Assembly (NCBI RefSeq): GCF_017876395.1
Contig: NZ_JAGINX010000001.1
Coordinates: 2,604,001-2,668,000, forward strand
Origin: Nesterenkonia lacusekhoensis
GTDB taxonomy: Bacteria; Actinomycetota; Actinomycetes; Actinomycetales; Micrococcaceae
Length of the DNA: 64,000 nt
Direction: 5' to 3'
The translations under genes and the position numbers were made by a program. The notes under the pieces were generated by a model, which saw only the letters and a program-made list of their open reading frames with translations, had not been told where the DNA came from and did no database searches. This document shows, piece after piece, positions 53,173 through 62,004 of the stretch. The number at the start of each line of letters is the position of its first letter. The first letter of the stretch is position 1.

Positions 53173-53499
53173 CTACGCCGGAGCGGGTTCGTGGTCGCGG
53201 TCGCGGCACACAGAGCACTTCGTGAACAGAAAGCCCCTGCCGCTCTCCACGTTGAAGTCGGTTACCTCCAGCGTGATGAACTTGCACTCTTCGCAGTTGC
53301 TCTCACGCCACTTCCGCCGCTCCTCGCAGTCGCCATCGCAACCGGTACTTCCGCAGGTGGGGCAGGGGCGGTGCATCATGTCCTCGACGTACCAGCACGT
53401 CCGACACCGGCCCTTCCCGTCGTTGAAGTCCTCGGGAATCTCGCGGCCGCACGAACGAACGCACTTGCTCTTCTCGGTGGTCTCGATGTTCACAGTCAT
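53173..53499 (-). CDS. Cysteine-rich zinc-ribbon protein
   Basis: 108 residues from the ATG at 53499 (AGAAGGAAG upstream). Four Cys clusters: C-x3-C (CVRSC), C-x2-C (CRTC), C-x2-C with C-x3-C (CPTCGSTGCDGDC), C-x2-C (CEEC), and a final CSVC. This fits two or three zinc ribbons. Function unknown. Downstream of the primase gene. Confidence 0.65.
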   Translation of the reverse strand: MTVNIETTEKSKCVRSCGREIPEDFNDGKGRCRTCWYVEDMMHRPCPTCGSTGCDGDCEERRKWRESNCEECKFITLEVTDFNVESGRGFLFTKCSVCRDRDHEPAPA

Positions 53500-53618
53500 C
53501 ACTTCCTTCTGGGGGTCTATGTCTCGTGGTCGGCGGGTGACTCCCGCGCTCGCCATTCGGGGGACCTCAGGTGGTGGATGGGCTGAGGGCTGGCGCGGGT
53601 GGCCGCGACCAGCTCGCC

Positions 53619-55544
53619 TCAGTCCTCCGCATCATCAGAAGCCGCAGCACCATCACGGATCAGCGCCCCGTAGTACTCCCGCTTCAGGACTGGCGCGCAC
53701 TTCTTGTTCAGGTCTGCCGAGCCCTTCGCCTTCGGATTCATCCAGCCTTCGAGGCTGAACTCGTGGATCAGGTGCTCCGGGGCTGCCATCCGCTTGCCCG
53801 GTCGCACTGCGCCAGTCTTGAACTTCCAGCCCTCAGCCTCAGCAGCATCGACGATCCGGTTCTTGAACTCCGTCTTGTTGACCACCGTGCCCGAGGGGTT
53901 CGACTGCCCGAACCAAGCCTTGTAGAGGTCGTAGAGGAAGGCGATCGGCAGCATGTCCCAGACGAACCGGTCCTTCAGCTCGTGCCAGAACTCCACGACC
54001 GGGTTGTTCTCCTGCTTGAACCGAGCCATGACCTCCTGGCACGCCGGCGGATTGGAGAACTCTGTGTGGGTCATCTCCAGGCAGCGCCGCAGTACGTACT
54101 GGAGCACGTCAGGCCGGGTGAGGTAGTCCTGCTTGATGGCCTTGTTCTCCACGCCCGTGAAGGACTTGTTGAACGGCACGAACAGCTGGCGCCGCGTCAG
54201 CGAGGCCGACTTGTCACTCGACTTCGGCAGGTCGTTCAGGCACTGGATCATCACGCCCTCGAACCTCGCGTTGTAAGGGTCCTTGTGCTTGCGCTCCAGG
54301 GTGAAGACATCGCCGGTGATGACCGACTTGAAGACATCCAGCTCCCGGGAGAACACCCCGACGGGGTTCTCATCGGTGATGATCGCGTCGGCGTGCATCA
54401 GCGGCGTCAGAGCGAATGGCTTGTCGAACCTGCTGATCGGCAGGCTCGCGTAGCCCTTCTCGCCCTTCAGGTTCCGGGCCACCTGGCAGTAGGTGCCCTT
54501 TCCGTTCCGCCCCTTCGGCGAGTAGGGCATCAGCGCCTGGTCGTACCTCACGCCTGGACGCATCACAGCCGAGAGGCCTTCCCACAGCAGCTGGGGGATG
54601 CCCTCATCATCCGACAGGGACTCGATCCAGGAGTCGAAGTCCCAGGTGGTGCCGTCGGGCTGAGTGATGACCGGGCTCTGAGCGTCAGCGACGTAGTCCA
54701 CCGGCGACTTCGTGAGGAACACGAACTCGGGGCTGAAGTCCAGCAGCTCCTGCTTCTGGTGGTCGAAGATCCCGTTGTTCACCGGGATATAGCGGGCCGC
54801 ACGGGTCCGCTGCGTCAGGGGAGCGAGATCACGCAGACGCTCCATCGCCGAGTCTGGCTGCCTGCCGCTGAGGCCCGGGTTCAGGCTGGTCAGCTTCGAA
54901 CGGATCTGCCCTTCGTCCGTGACGTACAGGCCGGACGCAGCGTTGTAGATCGCCAGCGGTGCAGTGTGATGCTCACCCTGCCCAGCGAGGTCGATCTTGA
55001 TGATGGTCTCCATCTTCATCAGGATCCTCGCTGTCATCGCCTCGTCGAGGTTCTCGATGGGCTTCAGCTTCGGCATCCTGGCGCCGGCCTTCCGGAGGGC
55101 CTCATCTATAGTCAGCTTCCTCTGCCCCCCGTCGTAAGTGGTCTCGTAATCGGGCCACGTACCACCGGCAAGCATCAGCAAGTCGTACTTCATGTCGAAT
55201 GAGTCCCTGCGGCGGTTCTCGAGGACGATGCCATTGTTGACCTTGTGGAGCATCCGCAGGCCAGCCTGCTTGAGCACGCTGTGGCCCGCACGACGAGCGT
55301 CCTCCATCTCCGCAGCAAAGTCCTCAGAGGCAAGCTGCTTCTCGATGGTCAGGTGTGCGACCTCATGAAGCGGGATGCGACGGAGGAAAAAGTCATCGCC
55401 TCCCTCATCCTCAGCGCTGGCGTCAACAGGCGTTGACGACCCCTCATGAGAATCGTTAGCATTAGCAGTAACAGCCGACCAGCTGGAAGATTCTTCAGGA
55501 GCCCCGTCGTTGCCCGCGGCGGGGTTTTCTATTGCCTCAGACAC
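53619..55544 (-). CDS. P4-type primase/helicase replication protein
   Basis: 641 residues from the GTG at 55544 (an in-frame GTG 12 bp upstream is possible), overlapping the stop of the HTH gene by 8 bp. Acidic disordered N-terminus (~50 residues), then a D5_N-like region, then a superfamily 3 helicase core: Walker A SPKGRNGKGTY (about residues 342-352) and Walker B 'ADAIITDENPV'. 'FTLERKHKDPYNARFEGVMIQCLNDLPKSSDKSASLTRRQLFVPFNKSFTG' carries motif C Asn and the sensor Arg, as in phage/plasmid D5 primases. It would unwind the element's origin after excision. Confidence 0.88.
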   Translation of the reverse strand: MSEAIENPAAGNDGAPEESSSWSAVTANANDSHEGSSTPVDASAEDEGGDDFFLRRIPLHEVAHLTIEKQLASEDFAAEMEDARRAGHSVLKQAGLRMLHKVNNGIVLENRRRDSFDMKYDLLMLAGGTWPDYETTYDGGQRKLTIDEALRKAGARMPKLKPIENLDEAMTARILMKMETIIKIDLAGQGEHHTAPLAIYNAASGLYVTDEGQIRSKLTSLNPGLSGRQPDSAMERLRDLAPLTQRTRAARYIPVNNGIFDHQKQELLDFSPEFVFLTKSPVDYVADAQSPVITQPDGTTWDFDSWIESLSDDEGIPQLLWEGLSAVMRPGVRYDQALMPYSPKGRNGKGTYCQVARNLKGEKGYASLPISRFDKPFALTPLMHADAIITDENPVGVFSRELDVFKSVITGDVFTLERKHKDPYNARFEGVMIQCLNDLPKSSDKSASLTRRQLFVPFNKSFTGVENKAIKQDYLTRPDVLQYVLRRCLEMTHTEFSNPPACQEVMARFKQENNPVVEFWHELKDRFVWDMLPIAFLYDLYKAWFGQSNPSGTVVNKTEFKNRIVDAAEAEGWKFKTGAVRPGKRMAAPEHLIHEFSLEGWMNPKAKGSADLNKKCAPVLKREYYGALIRDGAAASDDAED

Positions 55545-55875
55545 GGGCCTCACCACCAGAGAGGGCAGTGACGGCCGGTTGCAGGATCGACGCCAGCTCC
55601 TCGCGCTTTGCGTCGGTCATCTTCGGCGCCTTGGCGACGATCTTCCTGGCGGCAGCCTTCAGATCCGCATACTCACGAGCTTCACGCTCGTTCGCCGGGA
55701 TGACCCGCTCCAGGCCGAAGACATGGTCGAGGTCCTCGATTCGGTACTTATTCTTGCCGCCGTCGGACCAGTCGCGGAAGACGGGAAGCTCGCCGGAGGC
55801 GGCCCGGCGGTTGATAGTCGCAGTGCTGCGACCGGTGTGCTTGCAAGCACCCTTCAAATCAACGTACTTAGACAC
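55537..55875 (-). CDS. HTH DNA-binding protein upstream of the primase
   Basis: 112 residues: 'YVDLKGACKHTGRSTATINRRAASGELPVFRDWSDGGKNKYRIEDLDHVFG' is an excisionase/MerR-like HTH. The C-terminal half is a charged helix. Being first in the replication operon, it may regulate it or act as origin-binding or directionality factor. Confidence 0.78.
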   Translation of the reverse strand: MSKYVDLKGACKHTGRSTATINRRAASGELPVFRDWSDGGKNKYRIEDLDHVFGLERVIPANEREAREYADLKAAARKIVAKAPKMTDAKREELASILQPAVTALSGGEARV

Positions 55876-56061
55876 TTCGTGCGCTCCATCAGTTCGATGT
55901 TGCGCAACTTCATGAATCGGTCGAAGCGATACCGCAGTGTCGGCCTACCAGAGCCGACGGCGGCGGTGCGAGCCATCAGGCTCAAGCACCCATATCTGTG
56001 AAGTTTCGAAGCGAGGGGTTGAATCGTTACCGGGTCTCCAGCCACCACAGCTGAAGTCGGC

Positions 56062-56083
56062 GATCACATCCGTAGATGTGATC
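56062..56083. promoter_or_regulatory. Perfect palindrome upstream of the replication operon
   Basis: GATCACATC-CGTA-GATGTGATC: 9-bp arms with a 4-base spacer, 187 bp upstream of the HTH-primase operon. The gap 55,876-56,231 has no gene and should hold the promoter. A likely operator for one of the element's HTH regulators. Confidence 0.55.
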
Positions 56084-56231
56084 CGCATCTGTTAGCTGGG
56101 AGCCGCCTGCCGACGGAACCCAGGGAAACTGAGTTGCGGCCCGGCGTCTGTGCCGGACTCTTCCATTATATCGCGGTGCTCACTGTCGAACAAGGGGTAC
56201 AGCCTTACTCGCTCATCTCAATCAGGGTCTC

Positions 56232-56276
56232 TCAGAAGCCCGTCCTAGCTCCGTAATAGTTGGCCAGCATGACGAT
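56232..56276. other. Right attachment site of the element (attR)
   Basis: Element sequence with GAAGCCCGTCCTAGCT (56,235-56,250), 12 bases, then the GC at 56,263-56,264, where pilin coding sequence resumes (CAGCATGACGATCCC on the plus strand). See the left site for the matching arm. Confidence 0.75.
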
Positions 56277-56360
56277 CCCGTACTCCGCGGTGGCCAGTCC
56301 CTCCTCCTCGGTGTGCAGCTGCGCCAGACTCGTCTCTGGGGCTCGGATGCTCTCCGTCAT
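56232..56360 (-). pseudogene. 5' half of the DUF4244 (Flp-type) pilin gene
   Basis: ATG at 56360 with AAGGAG 11 bases upstream. It reads MTESIRAPETSLAQLHTEEEGLATAEYGIVMLA (33 codons), the start of a Flp/DUF4244 pilin with the Glu of 'GLATAEYGI' (the +5 Glu and Tyr typical of Flp pilins). At the element border it continues as NYYGARTGF and stops at 56,232. Joined to the 21,517-21,615 piece it restores '...VMLAAVGFAGLLVTVLSS...'. Confidence 0.85.
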
Positions 56361-56568
56361 CGCCCTCACTCCTTCTCCCATCGGATTCCCCGCCCGCGGC
56401 TGCGGACAGGACCTCCAGCGTCACCGCGGCCACCCTGCCTGTGGCGGGGTCACCCCTGTTCTGTGGAGTCCCGGGAGTGTCCCGACGCCGGCCTGCCCGC
56501 CTGTGGCGGAAACGCGCCGCGTACCCCACGTCCCACCTGCCCCACTCGCCCACCCGCGCCCAGGCACG

Positions 56569-56607
56569 AAAGAGGGGCGGCCCGCATGCAGCGGACCGCC
56601 CCTCTTC
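56569..56607 (-). terminator. Terminator after metQ
   Basis: AGAGGGGCGGCCC (56,571-56,583) against GGACCGCCCCTCT (56,593-56,605), one mismatch, with the CATGCAGC loop. Lies 60 bp after the metQ stop. The rest of 56,361-56,665 has no gene and should hold the pilin promoter. Confidence 0.75.
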
Positions 56608-56665
56608 ACGGGACTCAGCTCAGTCGGAGCTCAGCACAGTCGGTGCTCAGCACAGCCTCTCCGGC

Positions 56666-57523
56666 TCAGAAGGCCGGGAGGACCTCCTCGTCCTGCCAGG
56701 TCTCCTCGATGTACTCGCGGACCTCATCGGAGTGCAGGAGCTCGTCGAGGGTCTCGATGGCCTCGTGCTCCTCATCCACGCTGCGTGCCGCCAGGAAGTT
56801 CGCGTAGGGGTTGTCCTGCGGGGACTCCACCAGCAGGCCGTCCTCAGCCGGGGTCAGGCCGGCCTCCATGGCGTAGTTGCCGTTGATCACCGCGGCGTCC
56901 ACGTCGTCCAGGGTGCGGGTCAGGGCGGAGGCGTCGGCTTCGACGAACTCGAAGTCCTGCGGGTTGTCCTCCACGTCGTTGAAGGTGGCGGACTCGGCGT
57001 CGGCGCCCTCGGCCAGGGTGATCAGCCCGGCCTCCTGGAGCAGCACCAGGCCGCGGGCCTGGTTGGAGGGGTCGTTGTTCAGCGCGATGGTGGCGCCGTC
57101 GGGAAGGTCCTCGGCGTCGTCGATCTGGCTCGAGTAGAGCGCGAAGGGCTCGATGTGCACGTCCTCGAAGTGGACCAGATCGTAGCCGTTCTCCTCCACC
57201 TCGTTGTCGAACCAGGGCTGGTGCTGGAAGTAGTTGGCGTGGAGGTCGCCGTCGTTCAGCGCCTCATTGGGGATCTGGTAGTCGTCGAACTCCTCGATCT
57301 CCAGGTCGAGTCCGGCCTCCTCGGCCAGGTTCTCGTCCACGAACTCCAGGATGGCCGCATGCGGGGCAGGGGAGGCGCCCACGGTCAGCGTGGTGATCCC
57401 GTCCTCGGCCTCCGGAATGGTGGACTCGTCGTCTCCGCCGGCCAGGCCGCAGGAGGTCAGGGCGAGAGCCGCGACGGCGGCCGCGGAGACGCTCAGCGCG
57501 CGGTGTGTGCGGGGGTGAGACAT
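56666..57523 (-). CDS. metQ: Methionine ABC transporter substrate-binding lipoprotein
   Basis: 285 residues. Signal with lipobox LTSC. NlpA/MetQ fold: 'TLTVGASPAPHAAILEFVDENLAEEAGLDLEIEEFDDYQIPNEALNDGDLHANYFQHQPWFDNEV', 'IALNNDPSNQARGLVLLQEAGLI', 'DAAVINGNYAMEAGL'. Captures methionine outside the membrane for MetNI. Last gene of metN-metI-metQ. Confidence 0.94.
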   Translation of the reverse strand: MSHPRTHRALSVSAAAVAALALTSCGLAGGDDESTIPEAEDGITTLTVGASPAPHAAILEFVDENLAEEAGLDLEIEEFDDYQIPNEALNDGDLHANYFQHQPWFDNEVEENGYDLVHFEDVHIEPFALYSSQIDDAEDLPDGATIALNNDPSNQARGLVLLQEAGLITLAEGADAESATFNDVEDNPQDFEFVEADASALTRTLDDVDAAVINGNYAMEAGLTPAEDGLLVESPQDNPYANFLAARSVDEEHEAIETLDELLHSDEVREYIEETWQDEEVLPAF

Positions 57524-57572
57524 GGCAGTACCTCTTTCGTGTGAAGGGATGATGCGTGGTGGGACGGCCGGA

Positions 57573-58253
57573 TCAGCGGTGGTCGAGCCGTCGGGAGATG
57601 AAGTTTCCGGTGTACTGGACCGCAGTGACGATCAGGACCAGCAGGATCACGCAGATGAGCATGACATCGGCCTGGTAGCGGTTGTAGCCGTAGTTGATGG
57701 CCAGCTGGCCCAGGCCGCCGCCGCCCACAGCGCCGGCCATGGCGGTGAAGCTGATCAGGGTGACCAGGGTGATGGTCAGTCCGCCCACGATCCCGGGCAG
57801 GCCCTCACGCAGCAGCACGTTCCAGGTGACATGCAGGTCTGATGCTCCCATCATGCGCACCGCCTCCACCTTGCCCCAGGAGACCTCACGCAGGGAGTTC
57901 TCCACCATGCGCGCGAAGAAGGGGATGGCTCCGACGGTCAGCGGCACCACGGCGGCCTCCCAGCCGATGGCGGTGCCCACGATCAGCCGGGTGAAGGGGA
58001 TGATCCAGAGCATCAGCACGATGAACGGCACCGCGCGTCCGAAGTCCACCACCAGGCTGAGGGCGCGGTACACCGGGCTCATCGGACGCAGGCCCTTGGG
58101 CCCCAGGTTATGCAGCAGCACGCCCAGCGGCAGTCCGAACAGGACGGTGAAGAAGCCGGTGGCCGCTGTCATGTAGAGCGTCTCCAGGACGGCGTCGAGC
58201 AGCTGGTTCTCCACCACCGGGTTGTTGAGCCAGCGTCCCTCGGCGAGCAGCAT
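57573..58253 (-). CDS. metI: Methionine ABC transporter permease
   Basis: 226 residues with five helices and the EAA loop 'ENSLREVSWGKVEAVRMMGASDLHVTWNVLLREGLPGIVGG'. Its ATG shares a base with the metN stop (TGATG). Methionine import across the cytoplasmic membrane. Confidence 0.94.
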   Translation of the reverse strand: MLLAEGRWLNNPVVENQLLDAVLETLYMTAATGFFTVLFGLPLGVLLHNLGPKGLRPMSPVYRALSLVVDFGRAVPFIVLMLWIIPFTRLIVGTAIGWEAAVVPLTVGAIPFFARMVENSLREVSWGKVEAVRMMGASDLHVTWNVLLREGLPGIVGGLTITLVTLISFTAMAGAVGGGGLGQLAINYGYNRYQADVMLICVILLVLIVTAVQYTGNFISRRLDHR

Positions 58254-59299
58254 CAGGACTCCTCCTTCCGGCCGGCCTGCGCCTCTGCGCCGGCGTCGGC
58301 CTCAGTCTCCAGGGCGGCGGCAGTGGTCAGCTCGGCGTGCAGTCCGGCTGCGCTCAGGACCTCGAGGGTCTTCTGCGCCGCGGCGGCGCCTTCGGGGCGG
58401 ATGTGCAGCCGACCGACCTGGCGTCCCTGGATGGTCTCGATGGAGCCTGCCTCCACCCGGGCGGGCAGCCCGTTGTCGCTGAGCAGGGTGAACAGGTCAC
58501 CCACGTGGCTGATCCGATCGGATTCGGTCAGCAGCACATCGATCAGCTGCGCGCCGGCTTCCAGAGCGGAGGTCGGCGGCAGAGAGATGAGCTCCTTGGA
58601 CAGCGGCGAGCTGCGGTCGGAGATGACCTCGAGCAGCTGACCGCTGCGGACGATGCTGCCGGCGTCGAGCAGGGAGACCGAGTCGCAGATCTCGCGCACC
58701 ACAGACATCTCGTGGGTGATGATGATGACAGTGATGCCCAGCCGGTCGCGCAGCTGGCCGATCAGCTCCAGGATCTGTCGCGTGGTCGCCGAATCGAGGG
58801 CAGAGGTCGGCTCGTCGCAGAGCAGCACCCCCGGCTCGGCGGCCAGGGCGCGGGCGATGCCCACACGCTGCTTCTGCCCGCCGGAGAGCTGGGCGGGATA
58901 GTTGTCCGCCCGGTCGGCCAGGCCGACCAGCTCCAGCAGCTCGGCCACGCGGCGCTTCCTCTCGGCCTTGGGCACCCGGGCGATCTCCAGCGGGTGGGCG
59001 ATGTTCTGGGCGGCAGTGCGCGAGTCCAGCAGGTTCACGTGCTGGAAGACCATCCCGATGCTGCGGCGGGCCTTCACCAGTTCGGCTCCGCGGGCGGCGG
59101 AGAGATCGACGCCGTCGATGCTGATCTGCCCCTGGGTCACCTGATCCAGGCCGGTCAGGCAGCGGATCAGAGTGGACTTGCCGGCGCCGGAGCGCCCCAC
59201 GATGCCGTGGATCTCACCTGCGGGGATCTGCAGGTTCACTGAGTTCAGCGCCGTCACCCCGCCGGGGTAGACCTTGCTGACCTCGTTCAGCTCAATCAC
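58253..59299 (-). CDS. metN: Methionine ABC transporter ATP-binding protein
   Basis: 348 residues. Walker A GRSGAGKSTLI, signature 'LSGGQKQRVGIARAL', Walker B 'LLCDEPTSALD'. A C-terminal NIL/ACT-like domain (about 265-325, 'RISHVGDLFTLLSDNGLPARVEAGSIETIQGRQVGRLHI') binds methionine for feedback inhibition in MetN. The tail is Ala/Glu-rich. First gene of the operon, behind a probable riboswitch. Confidence 0.95.
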   Translation of the reverse strand: MIELNEVSKVYPGGVTALNSVNLQIPAGEIHGIVGRSGAGKSTLIRCLTGLDQVTQGQISIDGVDLSAARGAELVKARRSIGMVFQHVNLLDSRTAAQNIAHPLEIARVPKAERKRRVAELLELVGLADRADNYPAQLSGGQKQRVGIARALAAEPGVLLCDEPTSALDSATTRQILELIGQLRDRLGITVIIITHEMSVVREICDSVSLLDAGSIVRSGQLLEVISDRSSPLSKELISLPPTSALEAGAQLIDVLLTESDRISHVGDLFTLLSDNGLPARVEAGSIETIQGRQVGRLHIRPEGAAAAQKTLEVLSAAGLHAELTTAAALETEADAGAEAQAGRKEES

Positions 59300-59404
59300 G
59301 CCGAACGGTATCCTTCCGTGTGCTCTTGTCCGCTCCAGTCAGTACCGGCTCGGGCGGGGTGACGCCCAGGCCGGTGAAAGCAGACCGCTTCGGGATCCGG
59401 GACC

Positions 59405-59500
59405 ACCCGTGAACATGGGGTTGGTGAGCGACGGTGAACGGATCCTGCGAGCCGGCGCGGGGTTGCCGCGCGCAGCTCATCGTCGCTGCTCGTGAAGCAG
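59405..59500 (-). promoter_or_regulatory. Probable SAM riboswitch leader of metNIQ
   Basis: Minus-strand leader: CACGAGCAGCGACGATGAGCTG, then GCGCGCGGCAACC and a GC-rich return strand. The GGCAACC box and the preceding GAGC-x-GCGA helix resemble the SAM-I/SAM-IV class found before actinobacterial met genes. A met operon directly downstream supports this. I cannot fold it fully by eye, so the class is open. Confidence 0.5.
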
Positions 59501-59532
59501 ATAATCAGGGTAGCGGATCTCCGGAGGAATCG

Positions 59533-61905
59533 TCATGTCCGCGTCACAGAGTCCAGCAGAGCCTCGAGCAGGTGCAGCGCGGCGAGCTTCTCCAGCGGAG
59601 AGTTCTTATTGCCGCACTTCGGCGACTGTACGCAGCTGGGGCAGCCGGACTCGCAGGGGCAGCTGCGGATGGTTGCCGCCGTGGTGCGGTTCCACTCCTC
59701 GGCCAGCTCATAGCCGCGCTCAGCGAACCCCGCCCCGCCCGGGTGCCCGTCATAGACGAAGATCGTGGGCTGCTCGGTGTCTCGGTGCAGCGCAGTGGAG
59801 ACTCCGCCGATGTCCCAGCGGTCCCCGGAGGTCAGCAGCGGCAGCAGCCCGATCATCGCGTGCTCGGCGGCATGCAGCGCCCCGGGGATGTGCTCCGGGA
59901 TCACCCCGGCCTCGGAGAGGGCAGTCTCCGGAGCGGTGATCCACATGGCCTGGGTGCGCAGGGTCGACGGCGGCAGCTCCAGGGGCTCATCGGAGAGCAC
60001 CTCCGAGGTGCCCAGAGCTTTGCGCTGGAACCCGACGACGGCGCTGGTCACCTCCACGGTCCCGGTGTGGATCCCATAGCGTCGCCAGGCGGCCGAGTCG
60101 GAGGTCTCGAGCACCTCGATGGAGGTGGTCTCTCGGGCCTGGGTGTAGTACGGCGGATTCACCGCCGAGACCAGCACGACGCCCTCCTGCTGGTCCAGGT
60201 CCTCCACCAGATAGCTGCGCCCCTGGTGGACGTAGATCGCTCCGGGATGGGCCTGCGGCTGGGCCTGTGCGGAGCCCATGTCCCCGATGACCGAACCGTC
60301 CTCGGCGTCGACGATCGTGCAGGGCCCGCCGCCGTCGGAGCGCAGCTTCACCCAGTCGGCGGCGCTGGCGTCGTCGTGGGCGAAGAACCATCCGCGCGGG
60401 CGGCGTCGCAGGTGCCCCTGCTCGGTGAGCGCGTCCAACAGCCAACGCCCGGCGGGGAACAGCGCGGTGTCATCGGCCTCATCGGGGGCGATCGGCAGCT
60501 CCTGGGCGGCGGCCAGCAGATGCGGCGCGGCCACATGCGGGTTGGCGGGATCGGTGACCGCATCTTCGATCCGCGCTTCGAAGATCGCCTCCGGGTGGCT
60601 GAGCAGGTAGGAGTCCAACGGGTCGTCCCCGGCCACGAAGAAGGCGGCGCCGCGCTGGGCGGAGCCGTCGGCGCCCGGGCGTCCTGCCCGTCCCAGCTGC
60701 TGGAAGAAGGAAGCGCGGGTTCCGGGCCATCCGGCGATCAGCACCACATCCAGTCCGGAGATGTCGATGCCCAGTTCCAGTGCCGGGGTGGAGGCCACCC
60801 CGAGCAGCCGTCCTGCGCGCAGAGCATCTTCGAGCTCGCGCCGCTCCTCCTTCAGGTAGCCGGAGCGGTAGGCCGCCACCCGCCCCTTCAGCTCGAGGTC
60901 GACCTCGGCCAGCTGGTCCGAGGCGATCTGCGCGATGGTCTCCGCCCCGCGGCGGGACTTGATGAAGGAGAGCGTGCGGTAGCCGGCCACCACCAGGTCG
61001 GTCATCAGGTCGGCGGCCTCCACGGTGAGGCTGCGCTTGAGCGGAGCATCATTGTCTCCGGTGGCCTCCGCCGGGGAGGACTCCCACAGGTAGACATCCA
61101 CGGCCTCATGGGGGGATCCGTCCTCGGTGACCGCGGCGACCTGCTCCTGCTCAGCGCCGATCAGTCGTGCGAAGGAGGCCGCCGGGTCCCCACTGGTGGC
61201 ACTGGCCCCGGCGAAGACCGGATCGCCGCCGTAGTGCGCGCAGACCCGTCGCAGCCGCCGCATCAGCAGGGCGATGTGGGAGCCGAAGATCCCGCGGAAG
61301 CTGTGGGCCTCATCGATGATCACGTAGCGCAGCCGGGAGAGGAACCGGGCCCACGCGCGGTGGTTGGGCAGGATCCCCACGTTGAGCATGTCCGGGTTGG
61401 TCAGCACCACATTGGCGTGCTGGCGCACCCATCGGCGCTCCTGCTGCTCGGTGTCCCCGTCGTACGACGCCGGGCGCACCCCACCGGCCGGTCCAGCCGG
61501 TCCGATGGCCTCGGCCAGCTCGGTCAGCGCGTCCAGCTGATCGGCCGCCAAGGCCTTGGTGGGGGAGAGGTACAGGATGGTGGCGCCGGTGGGGCCAGCC
61601 TCCGCTCCGCAGATCGACGCCAGGCCGGGCAGCTGGGTGCCCAACGACTTTCCGGAGGCCGTGCCGGTGGCCAGGATGACGTGCTGGCCGGCGTGCAGCG
61701 CCTCGGCCGCCTGGACCTGGTGGGTGTAGAGGCCGGAGACGCCGACCTGCCGGTAGCCCGCGCGCACCTCCTGGGGCACCCAGGAGGGCCAGCCGGCCCG
61801 CTGGGCCCGGCGTGGAGGCAACGTCTGGACATGCCGAAGTCGGCTGTCTTCGCCCACATGGGTGGAGAGGCCGGCACGCTGGAGCAGATCGTAGGCATCA
61901 GTCAC
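59533..61905 (-). CDS. DEAD/DEAH-box helicase with DUF1998
   Basis: 790 residues. Motif I 'ILATGTASGKSLGTQLP', Ia 'LSPTKALAADQLDAL', II 'VIIDEAHSFRG', III 'GASATSGDP', helicase C 'YRSGYLKEERRELEDALRAGRLLGVASTPALELGIDISGLDVVLIAGWPGTRASFFQQLGRAGR'. C-terminal DUF1998 region with a Cys-rich zinc site 'CPCESGCPSCVQSPKCGN'. Related to SftH/Rv3649-type superfamily 2 helicases of uncertain role in DNA repair, commonly adjacent to tad/Ssd genes in actinobacteria. Confidence 0.92.
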   Translation of the reverse strand: MTDAYDLLQRAGLSTHVGEDSRLRHVQTLPPRRAQRAGWPSWVPQEVRAGYRQVGVSGLYTHQVQAAEALHAGQHVILATGTASGKSLGTQLPGLASICGAEAGPTGATILYLSPTKALAADQLDALTELAEAIGPAGPAGGVRPASYDGDTEQQERRWVRQHANVVLTNPDMLNVGILPNHRAWARFLSRLRYVIIDEAHSFRGIFGSHIALLMRRLRRVCAHYGGDPVFAGASATSGDPAASFARLIGAEQEQVAAVTEDGSPHEAVDVYLWESSPAEATGDNDAPLKRSLTVEAADLMTDLVVAGYRTLSFIKSRRGAETIAQIASDQLAEVDLELKGRVAAYRSGYLKEERRELEDALRAGRLLGVASTPALELGIDISGLDVVLIAGWPGTRASFFQQLGRAGRPGADGSAQRGAAFFVAGDDPLDSYLLSHPEAIFEARIEDAVTDPANPHVAAPHLLAAAQELPIAPDEADDTALFPAGRWLLDALTEQGHLRRRPRGWFFAHDDASAADWVKLRSDGGGPCTIVDAEDGSVIGDMGSAQAQPQAHPGAIYVHQGRSYLVEDLDQQEGVVLVSAVNPPYYTQARETTSIEVLETSDSAAWRRYGIHTGTVEVTSAVVGFQRKALGTSEVLSDEPLELPPSTLRTQAMWITAPETALSEAGVIPEHIPGALHAAEHAMIGLLPLLTSGDRWDIGGVSTALHRDTEQPTIFVYDGHPGGAGFAERGYELAEEWNRTTAATIRSCPCESGCPSCVQSPKCGNKNSPLEKLAALHLLEALLDSVTRT

Positions 61906-62004
61906 TGACGTCCAGCGTACCGATCTGTAGGCGGCACAGCGGCCTCCGGCGTCGCCCGGCCGATCGGCGCGGCGGCGCGCTCCGCTCAGGCGGCGGCGCG
62001 CCGA

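Larger units (their letters stand above)
21614..56264. mobile_element. Integrative mobilizable element (~34.65 kb) in the pilin gene
   Basis: Bounded by the two halves of one pilin gene and by imperfect inverted attP-like arms. It encodes a large serine integrase at the left end, ArdA, a relaxase and MobC-like protein, a VirD4/TraG-like coupling ATPase, and a P4-type primase/helicase at the right end. No VirB4, VirB6 or VirB8-type mating-pair gene was recognised, so autonomous conjugation is doubtful. Transfer with help from another system is the simpler reading. Small membrane proteins of unknown function (35.9-37.5 kb, 41-43 kb) could belong to a divergent transfer apparatus. Confidence 0.82.

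Noticed and set aside
21614-56264. Prophage
   Set aside because: No capsid, terminase, portal or tail genes; relaxase, coupling protein and ArdA point to a transfer element.
21614-56264. Self-transmissible conjugative element
   Set aside because: No VirB4-like ATPase or other core channel protein was recognised, though divergent ones cannot be excluded by eye.
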